NCBI GenBank assembly: GCA_964221845.1
Contig: CAXPZW010000011.1
Coordinates: forward strand, 186,001 to 250,000
Reading direction: 5' to 3'
Source of the DNA: CAXPZW01 sp964221845
GTDB taxonomy: Bacteria; Bacteroidota; Bacteroidia; Flavobacteriales_D; Sanyastnellaceae
DNA length: 64,000 nucleotides
In this document: one piece after another, positions 57,722 to 64,000 of the stretch
Numbering within the stretch: position 1 is the first letter of the stretch
Layout: every line of letters starts with the position of its first letter
Notes under the pieces: generated by a model
Database searches by the model: none
The model's input: the letters and a program-made list of their open reading frames with translations, nothing else
What the model was told of the DNA's origin: nothing
Translations under genes and position numbers: made by a program

Positions 57722-60541
57722 ATGGCCCACGACTACGATTTTCGCAGCATTGAACAAAAATGGCGCAAGCACTGGGACGCCAACGGCACCTACGCGGTGA
57801 CCGAAGACGATTCCAAAGAGAAGTGCTACGTGCTGGACATGTTTCCCTACCCTTCGGGCGCAGGGCTGCACGTCGGCCACCCGCTGGGCTACATTGCCTC
57901 GGACATTTACGCGCGCTACCAGCGCCACCGCGGTAAAAATGTGCTGCATCCCATGGGCTACGACTCGTTTGGCTTGCCGGCTGAACAGTACGCCATTCAA
58001 ACCGGGCAGCACCCGGCGGTGACCACTGCCAACAACCTCAAACGCTACCGCGAGCAGCTGGACAAACTGGGCTTCTGCTACGACTGGTCGCGCGAGGTGC
58101 GTACTTCCGATCCGGTCTACTACCGCTGGACTCAATGGATCTTCGCCCAGCTCTTTGATGCTTGGTACAACCAGGATTCCGACCGCGCCGAGCACATCGA
58201 CACCCTGACTGCCAAGTTCAATGAAAACGGCACCTACAATGTCAACGCCGGCAACGACCCCGAATGGTGGAAAGACCTGGACCGCGCTGAATTTCCGCAG
58301 TTCTCCGAGCACTTTGCCGGTGAGTTCACCGCGGTGGATTGGCAAAGCTTCACCGAGCGTCAGCGCCAATTGGTGCTCATGCACTACCGCCTCACCTACC
58401 TGGCCGACAGTTGGGTGAACTGGTGCCCCGCCTTGGGCACCGTACTGGCCAACGATGAGGTCAAGGACGGTGTTTCGGAACGCGGCGGCCACCCGGTAGA
58501 GCAAAAACGCATGCGCCAATGGAGCATGCGCATCACCGCCTACGCCGAGCGCCTGCTCTCAGGCCTGGACACCATCGACTGGACCGATTCCATCAAGGAA
58601 GTCCAGCGCAACTGGATTGGCCGCAGCCAAGGGGCCAGCGTGTGGTTTGAATTGAAAGACCACAGCGGCAAAATCGAGGTGTTTACCACTCGCCCCGACA
58701 CCATTTTTGGGGTGTCGTTCATGGTGCTGGCGCCCGAGCATCCGCTGGTGGCCGAGATCACAACGGCTGATCAAAAGGCTGCTGTAGAGGCCTACCAAAC
58801 CGCCGCCAAAGCCAAGAGCGAGCGTGACCGCCAGTCCAACGTCAAAGACATTTCGGGCCAGTTCACCGGTGCCTACGCCGTGCACCCCTTCACCGGGGAG
58901 CCCGTACCCGTGTGGATTGCCGACTACGTGCTCGCCGGATACGGCACAGGAGCCGTCATGGCTGTTCCCGCCGGAGACCAGCGCGACTTCGATTTCGCCA
59001 AGCATTTTGACCTGCCCATCCCCGCGATTTTTGAAGGCGTAGACCTCAGCGAAGAAGCCCACGCCGACAAAGGCGCCGTCCTTGCCAATTCTGATTTCCT
59101 AAATGGCAAAACCGGGTACGACGCCATGGGCGTGTGCATCGATGCCATGGAAGAGCAGGGCTTTGGCCTGCGCAAAATCAATTACCGCCTGCGCGACGCG
59201 GTCTTCAGCCGCCAGCGCTACTGGGGCGAGCCCTTCCCAGTGTACTACAAGGACGAATTGCCACAGCTTTTGGATGAGCTTGTAACCCTGCCACCGGTAG
59301 ATGCCTACTTGCCCACCGAAGACGGCGAACCACCACTGGCCCGTGCCAAAAACGAGGACTGGAACGTGTTCAAAGGCGACCGGATGGAAACCAACACCAT
59401 GCCCGGTTGGGCCGGCTCCAGCTGGTACTTTCTGCGCTACATGGATCCCCACAACACCAAGGCGTTCTGCGACCGCTCCAAAAGCGACTACTGGGGCCAG
59501 GTGGACCTCTACATCGGGGGATCAGAGCATGCCACTGGGCACTTGCTGTACTCGCGTTTCTGGACCAAGTTCCTCTACGACATGGGCTACATCGGCTTTG
59601 ACGAGCCGTTCAAGAAAATGATCAACCAGGGCATGATCCTGGGTCGATCGAGCTTTGTCTACCGCATCAAAGACTCCAACCGCTTTGTCACCTTCGAAAA
59701 GCGCAAGGAATACCAGACCCAGCGTCTGCACGTAGACATCTCTTTGGTAGAGAATGACACCCTGAACGTGGAAGGCTTCAAAGCCTGGCGCCCTGAGTAC
59801 GCGGACGCCGAGTTTGAGCTCAACGACGAGGGCAAATACACCTGCGGCCACGAAGTGGAGAAAATGTCCAAGAGCAAGTACAACGTGCAAACCCCCGATG
59901 AGCTCGTGGAGCGTTTTGGGGCCGACACCCTGCGTTGCTACGAAATGTTCCTGGGCCCGCTCGAACAAGCCAAGCCGTGGGACACCCAAGGCATCAACGG
60001 CGTACACAACTTCCTGCGCAAGCTGTGGCGACTGTTCAACGAAGGCACCGAAGTACGCGTGTCCAACGCCGACCCTTCTAAAGACTCACTCAAGTCGCTG
60101 CACAAGACCATCAAGAAAATCACCGAAGACCTCGAGCGCGGCTCGTGGAACACCGTGGTGTCTGCGCTGATGATCTGCGTCAACGAACTCACCGATCAAG
60201 GCTGTCACCACCGCGGCATCTTGGAACCGTTGACCGTCTTGCTCGCGCCCTACGCGCCGCACTTGGCCGAAGAGCTCTGGAGCCGACTGGGCCACAGCGG
60301 ATCGGTCAACGACGCCACCTGGCCGGCGTTTGACGAGAAGCACCTGAAGGAAGACGAGGTCAACTACCCCGTCCAGTTCAACGGCAAGGTGAAGTTCCAA
60401 CTGAAAGTGGACGCCTCACTCAATCCCAAACAGGTCGAGGAGCTGCTGCTCGCCAACGAAAACACGGCGCAATTCCTGGATGGAAAAGCGCCGCGTAAGA
60501 TCATCGTCGTCCCAGGACGAATCATCAATGTCGTAGTCTAA
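57722..60541 (+). CDS. leuS: Leucyl-tRNA synthetase
   Basis: 939 residues from ATG at 57722 (MAHDYDFRSIEQKWRKHW). HIGH motif as HVGH at 50-53 (PSGAGLHVGHPLGY), KMSKS at 714-718 (EKMSKSKYNVQTPD), and the editing domain (GASVWFELKDHSGK, TTRPDTIFGVSFMVLA). About 80 residues longer than E. coli LeuRS because of insertions near 150-230 and 640-700, which I take to be normal for the phylum. Charges tRNA-Leu. Its last 4 bp overlap the convergent PorE-like gene. Confidence 0.96.
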   Translation: MAHDYDFRSIEQKWRKHWDANGTYAVTEDDSKEKCYVLDMFPYPSGAGLHVGHPLGYIASDIYARYQRHRGKNVLHPMGYDSFGLPAEQYAIQTGQHPAVTTANNLKRYREQLDKLGFCYDWSREVRTSDPVYYRWTQWIFAQLFDAWYNQDSDRAEHIDTLTAKFNENGTYNVNAGNDPEWWKDLDRAEFPQFSEHFAGEFTAVDWQSFTERQRQLVLMHYRLTYLADSWVNWCPALGTVLANDEVKDGVSERGGHPVEQKRMRQWSMRITAYAERLLSGLDTIDWTDSIKEVQRNWIGRSQGASVWFELKDHSGKIEVFTTRPDTIFGVSFMVLAPEHPLVAEITTADQKAAVEAYQTAAKAKSERDRQSNVKDISGQFTGAYAVHPFTGEPVPVWIADYVLAGYGTGAVMAVPAGDQRDFDFAKHFDLPIPAIFEGVDLSEEAHADKGAVLANSDFLNGKTGYDAMGVCIDAMEEQGFGLRKINYRLRDAVFSRQRYWGEPFPVYYKDELPQLLDELVTLPPVDAYLPTEDGEPPLARAKNEDWNVFKGDRMETNTMPGWAGSSWYFLRYMDPHNTKAFCDRSKSDYWGQVDLYIGGSEHATGHLLYSRFWTKFLYDMGYIGFDEPFKKMINQGMILGRSSFVYRIKDSNRFVTFEKRKEYQTQRLHVDISLVENDTLNVEGFKAWRPEYADAEFELNDEGKYTCGHEVEKMSKSKYNVQTPDELVERFGADTLRCYEMFLGPLEQAKPWDTQGINGVHNFLRKLWRLFNEGTEVRVSNADPSKDSLKSLHKTIKKITEDLERGSWNTVVSALMICVNELTDQGCHHRGILEPLTVLLAPYAPHLAEELWSRLGHSGSVNDATWPAFDEKHLKEDEVNYPVQFNGKVKFQLKVDASLNPKQVEELLLANENTAQFLDGKAPRKIIVVPGRIINVVV

Positions 60542-62811
60542 CGGTTGACTGACGAGGCCTTGTACACCGCTTTTTCTCGGCTGCGTACCTCGGCGTCGCG
60601 GTCAAAGGCAATCACGCGGAATTCCACGCGGCGGTTGCGTTCGTGTTCCAGTTCGCCGCAGGCCACGCCGTCTGCACAGCGGTTCATGAGGTAGAGCTCG
60701 CCGTACCCACGTGCGGTCAACCGCTCTGCTGGCACGCCGTTTGCCACCAACCAGGCCACCGCGGCTTCAGCCCGGCGTTGGCTCAACTCCAGGTTGTAGG
60801 CGTCGGTAGAGCGGGCATCGGTGTGTGCCTGCAGTTGGCATTCCATCGAGGGGTACTCAAGCATCAAATCCCGCAGTTTTTTGAGTTCCGGCAAGTCGGA
60901 TGCGCGCAGGGAGGCTTCCCCGCGGTCAAAGTACACGTGGTAGAGCTCCACTTGCATGCCGGTGGTAATGGCCTGTGGGCGGGTGAGCAGGGCTTGGAGG
61001 TCCACTGCGTTCTGGAGTGCAATCACCACCGAATGGCAGTCTTCCTGGACCTCTCCCAAGGTCACGCGGGTGTTCATCAGGTTGAACCCTGAGGCGCCGG
61101 CTTGGATGATGTAGGCCAAGTTGGCCTGTACCGGCTGGTAAAAGTGGCCTTGGGCGTCGGTGGCGGTGTCGTAAATGGTGCCGGTTTCGCGGTTCTCGAT
61201 GCGCACAGTGGCGCCCGGCACCGGAGTGCCTTCGGGGCCGGTGACAATACCGCAAATGGTGGCGTCGCTGCTCACAGCAGTGCTTTTCGGAGACAGGCCA
61301 AAGTTGACTTTGTGCGCTGTACCTACGGGTAGGTGATCGGCCACCACTTGTTCGGTGTTGGGTTGGCCGTTGGCCACGGCAAACTCGGGGTGTTTGGCTT
61401 GCAGGGTGAAGGTGCCTGATGACGGGAGTTGCACCTCGAACAGGCCTTGTTCGTCGCTGTAAAACACTTCGGTGGTGCCGTCTTGGCCGGTCACCTCAAT
61501 GCGCGCCATGGGCAGGCCCTCACCGGTCTCGGTGTTAGACACCAAGCCTTCAACCCGGGTGAACACATCAAAGTTGGCGTGGAACAGGTTGTCGTTGCCG
61601 CCTGTACGGTCCGAGCAGAAGTATCCCCGTTGTCCGTCGTCGGTGAGCACCAATCCAAAGTCATCGCTGGCCCCGTTGAGCGGGTGTCCGGCATTGGTGG
61701 GGTTGGTCCAACCGTCTTCATAGCGTCGTGCGCGGTAAATGTCCAGTCCACCGTACCCCAGTCGGAAATCCGAGGAGAAGTACAGGGCACCATCGGGTTG
61801 GATGACGGGAAAGACCTCTTCGCCGGGGGTATTGATATCAGGGCCGAGGTTGACTGGTTCGGTCCAGCTGCCTTCGGGGGTACGCTCGGAGCACCAGAGG
61901 TCCATGCCTCCGTGGCCGTTCGGGTAGTCTGCGGCAAACACCAGTCGGTCGCCACTGGGGGAGATGGCCGGGTGAGCCATGCTGTAATCGGTGTCGTGGA
62001 AGGCAAACGGCTGGGGTGCCGACCACTCGCCGGTGGCCGTCTTGTGGTATTGCACCACTTGCAAATTGCTGATGTGTCCGGAGTGGCGTTTGCCAGTGTT
62101 GGGCACCGAGGTGGTGACCAGCAACTCTTCGCGGCCCGGGTAGTAGGCTGCGGGTCCCTCGTGCAGAGGGGTGGCCACGTCTTTGGCAAACGGGAACACG
62201 TCGTCTGCAATGCCTGCGGTGTCGGGTACTGCGGCAAACAGGTCGGTAAAGCGGGCTTGGGTCCACGGGTCGCGTTGACCTTCGCGGGACATTGCGCCAG
62301 GACGGTTGCTCACAAATACCAACGTATCGCCCATCAGCATGGGGCTGAAGTCCAGCGAGGTGGAATTGAAGTTGACCTCGGATACCGCGCAACCTGCTGG
62401 CGGGCGTTGCCCGCTTGCGAGTTGGGTGCAGAACTCGGCCATGGCCGAGGCGTGGGTCGAGGCGTGGGTGTCGGTGGTGGTCACCGCGTAGTTCAGCAAA
62501 GCCTCGCTGGCACGTTGATACTTGCCATTGGCCATCAGAAGTTGGGCGTATTGGCGGTGCGCCTCCGGGGTGTCTGCTTCGCGAACGGCTCGAGAGAACC
62601 AGTGTTCGGCTTGGACCACATCGCCGGTTTTCCAGTAGGCCGTGGCCAGGTTCAAGGCTGCGCCTTCGGCCTCTCCGCGCTTGAGGAATTGCTCATAGTA
62701 GCGGATGGCTTCCGGGTAGTGGTGTGCCGCGAACGCGGCTTCAGCTTTTTCGAGTTGGGCGCTGGCCGAGAGGGTCAACAGCAGCCCGAGGGTGAAGATC
62801 AATGCACGCAT
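60538..62811 (-). CDS. PorE-like T9SS component: TPR - beta-propeller - CRD - OmpA
   Basis: 757 residues. Signal peptide (MRALIFTLGLLLTLSASAQ); TPR region (about 20-130; YPEAIRYYEQFLKRGEAEGA); PD40-type propeller (about 145-410; DFSPMLMGDTLVFVSNRPG, GDRLVFAADYPNGHGGMDLW, DGALYFSSDFRLGYGGLDIY). Two carboxypeptidase-regulatory-like segments follow (about 415-500 and 520-585), then an OmpA domain (LQAHTDARSTDAYNLELSQR, HERNRRVEFRV). This is the four-part layout of P. gingivalis PorE, which links the T9SS to peptidoglycan. PorP/SprF lies 12 bp upstream. The lack of a lipobox fits a periplasmic form. Confidence 0.85.
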   Translation of the reverse strand: MRALIFTLGLLLTLSASAQLEKAEAAFAAHHYPEAIRYYEQFLKRGEAEGAALNLATAYWKTGDVVQAEHWFSRAVREADTPEAHRQYAQLLMANGKYQRASEALLNYAVTTTDTHASTHASAMAEFCTQLASGQRPPAGCAVSEVNFNSTSLDFSPMLMGDTLVFVSNRPGAMSREGQRDPWTQARFTDLFAAVPDTAGIADDVFPFAKDVATPLHEGPAAYYPGREELLVTTSVPNTGKRHSGHISNLQVVQYHKTATGEWSAPQPFAFHDTDYSMAHPAISPSGDRLVFAADYPNGHGGMDLWCSERTPEGSWTEPVNLGPDINTPGEEVFPVIQPDGALYFSSDFRLGYGGLDIYRARRYEDGWTNPTNAGHPLNGASDDFGLVLTDDGQRGYFCSDRTGGNDNLFHANFDVFTRVEGLVSNTETGEGLPMARIEVTGQDGTTEVFYSDEQGLFEVQLPSSGTFTLQAKHPEFAVANGQPNTEQVVADHLPVGTAHKVNFGLSPKSTAVSSDATICGIVTGPEGTPVPGATVRIENRETGTIYDTATDAQGHFYQPVQANLAYIIQAGASGFNLMNTRVTLGEVQEDCHSVVIALQNAVDLQALLTRPQAITTGMQVELYHVYFDRGEASLRASDLPELKKLRDLMLEYPSMECQLQAHTDARSTDAYNLELSQRRAEAAVAWLVANGVPAERLTARGYGELYLMNRCADGVACGELEHERNRRVEFRVIAFDRDAEVRSREKAVYKASSVNR

Positions 62812-62823
62812 GGCTGAACGGGA

Positions 62824-63723
62824 TTAAAAGAAGCGGGGGTGCAGGTACCCGTCCTTCTCGCGTTTGAGGTCAAATCCAATGAATACTTCGTGCGAGCCCA
62901 GGTTGTTGCTGAGCGCACTGGTGGTCAGGTCAAAGGCGTAGCCAAAGGCCCATTGTTCGGCAAACTGGTACTGCGCCAGGATGTGGAACGAGTCGTTGTG
63001 GCGGTAGCCCACCCCGGCCAGCAGGGTCTCGCGGAAAATCAGAGTGGCTTGCACGTCCAATTGCCACGGGGCGTTTTCCAAGTAGCGGAACATCGTTGCC
63101 CCCCGCAGTTGCAACATGGGCGACAAGCGGTAAATGCCCCCCGCCATGGCGTACATGTGACGCTGAGCCGCAAACTGACTGTCGTCGTTTTCCAACAAGG
63201 TGGGCACGGCTGCACCCAGGTAGAACTGGTCGCTTTGGTAGTACAGTCCGGCGCCAAAATTGGGCACTGCGGTTTGTGTCATGCCGGCCGGCAGCGTCTC
63301 GTCACCGGGATTTTCTGGGTTGAGTGCGCCCCAGTCAGTCTGTTGACGGGCCAGTTGGCCGTTCATCCCAAAGGAGAGTACCCCCGAGGACAAGCTCAGT
63401 TTATAAGCCAGGTTGGCCCGGGCCATAACGGTCCGGCTGACGCCAATTTGGTCGTGCATCAGGGTGAGCCCTGCGCCCATGTGTCCATGCACAATGGGAC
63501 TGTGCAACGACATGCTTTGGGTTTGCGGCGCCCCTTCGAGCCCCACCCATTGGCGGCGGTAGAACATGCGGGCGCTTAGTGCATCCTTGCTTCCGGCGTA
63601 GGCCGGGTTGATCACCAACTGGTCCCAGGAGAATTGGGTGTATCCGGGCTCTTGTTGGGCCCAGAGCGGTGCGGCGGCCATCAGGCAGCCCACCAACAGA
63701 AGTCCTAAAATCCGAGTATTCAT
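62824..63723 (-). CDS. Type IX secretion membrane protein, PorP/SprF family
   Basis: 299 residues. Signal peptide (MNTRILGLLLVGCLMAAAPL), then a 14-strand-type barrel opening with QEPGYTQFSWDQLVINPAYA and QWVGLEGAPQTQSMSLHSPI, both diagnostic of PorP/SprF, and SNNLGSHEVFIGFDLKREKD, then a Phe-terminated RFF. Type B (CHU_C) cargo needs an SprF-like partner for secretion and surface attachment. Here the cargo gene lies 9 bp upstream and the PorE-like gene 12 bp downstream. Confidence 0.93.
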   Translation of the reverse strand: MNTRILGLLLVGCLMAAAPLWAQQEPGYTQFSWDQLVINPAYAGSKDALSARMFYRRQWVGLEGAPQTQSMSLHSPIVHGHMGAGLTLMHDQIGVSRTVMARANLAYKLSLSSGVLSFGMNGQLARQQTDWGALNPENPGDETLPAGMTQTAVPNFGAGLYYQSDQFYLGAAVPTLLENDDSQFAAQRHMYAMAGGIYRLSPMLQLRGATMFRYLENAPWQLDVQATLIFRETLLAGVGYRHNDSFHILAQYQFAEQWAFGYAFDLTTSALSNNLGSHEVFIGFDLKREKDGYLHPRFF

Positions 63724-63732
63724 GAGGATGGA

Positions 63733-64000
63733 TTAGCGTTTGATGATGAGGTAGCCTTGGGCCAGTTTACCGCCGGTAGCGGTGTCTTTCAAGCTGTAGA
63801 AATAGGTGCCGTCGGGCAGCGGTTTGCCGTTCCAGGTGCCGTTCCAATCGCCTTGGTACGGCGCGGCGGCAAAGACCTGCGAGCCCCAGCGGTTGAACAC
63901 AGTCAGCTCGTGGTTGGGGAAACGTTCCAGCCCTTCTATGGCAAAGAAGTCATTGACCAAATCGCCGTTGGGCGTGATCACATCGTGGATCACCAGTTGG
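63733..64000 (-). CDS. CHU_C / gliding-motility-associated C-terminal domain (3' end of a secreted protein gene)
   Basis: Open from the right edge to the TAA at 63733. The visible end (VIHDVITPNGDLVNDFFAI, then FPNHELTVFNRWGSQVF, WNGTWNGKPLPDGTYFYSL and GYLIIKR) is a complete type B T9SS sorting domain. The GTG at 63993 is internal to a longer frame, so the start lies beyond the window. The full protein is probably a large adhesin-type cargo for the SprF partner just downstream. Confidence 0.9.
   Translation of the reverse strand, partial: QLVIHDVITPNGDLVNDFFAIEGLERFPNHELTVFNRWGSQVFAAAPYQGDWNGTWNGKPLPDGTYFYSLKDTATGGKLAQGYLIIKR

Noticed and set aside
1..64000. Defence island, prophage or mobile element
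   Set aside because: No integrase, transposase, terminal repeats, toxin-antitoxin or restriction genes were seen. recQ, recO, recX and mfd are ordinary repair genes scattered among housekeeping genes.

Overview
The window comes from a GC-rich member of the Bacteroidota, most likely Flavobacteriales in the broad Cryomorphaceae/Schleiferiaceae sense (inference). The signs are: type IX secretion (T9SS) sorting domains on several secreted proteins, a PorP/SprF - PorE-like pair, GldH, DUF4271 next to uroporphyrinogen-III synthase, DUF349 and DUF1361 proteins, and the Bacteroidota-type -7 promoter box TAnnTTTG before several genes. I see no transposon, prophage, CRISPR array, rRNA or tRNA. The window is mostly chromosomal core, with secreted and surface genes mixed in.

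Layout. 1-3729 (-): 5' part of a giant repeat-bearing secreted protein. 4012-9958 (+): a tight three-gene unit of a lamin-tail (LTD) T9SS protein, a TonB-dependent receptor, and an OB-fold/phospholipase-D-like T9SS protein. 9961-10140 (-): a decayed OmpA C-terminus. 10142-16290 (-): gldH, ricT, holB, a TonB receptor and recO. 16291-16929: a gene-poor stretch with a promoter-to-terminator small-RNA candidate and a small ORF ending in a second terminator. 16930-25929 (+): a DUF3592 protein, a 1132-residue LTD protein, DUF4271, hemD, rnpA, an S41 protease and an O-antigen ligase-like protein. 25905-27230 (-): a kelch T9SS protein. 27276-30485 (+): truB, then the tyrosine-degradation pair hmgA-hppD. 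30541-30876: an unexplained G-rich gap. 30877-34521 (-): a DUF5655 protein, dihydroorotase, a polyprenyl-phosphate glycosyltransferase, DUF1361 and an HMA-like lipoprotein. 34667-39069 (+): fbp and mfd. 39066-43875 (-): three exported proteins of unknown function and recQ. 43966-46301 (+): kdsD, tatC and a DinB-like protein. 46373-49693 (-): a DUF547/beta-barrel protein, prfB and recX. 49887-51587 (+): a DUF349 protein. 51567-54802 (-): a response regulator and two histidine kinases, none with an output domain. 54909-60541: a YhdH-type oxidoreductase and a polysaccharide deacetylase (-), then a VAT-1-like oxidoreductase and leuS (+). 60538-64000 (-): a PorE-like OmpA protein, PorP/SprF, and the C-terminal end of a CHU_C-type secreted protein.

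How the parts fit. T9SS machinery and cargo run through the whole window: at least five secreted proteins carry or probably carry sorting domains, and the right end holds the usual trio of CHU_C cargo, SprF-like partner and PorE-like periplasmic anchor. The most system-like accessory unit is the LTD / TonB receptor / OB-PLD operon, which I read as a candidate secreted phosphodiesterase or nuclease plus uptake module. The output-less phosphorelay, the small-RNA candidate, an RF2 gene with no frameshift site and an SPY instead of SPF motif, and the OmpA pseudogene are the other points to check.
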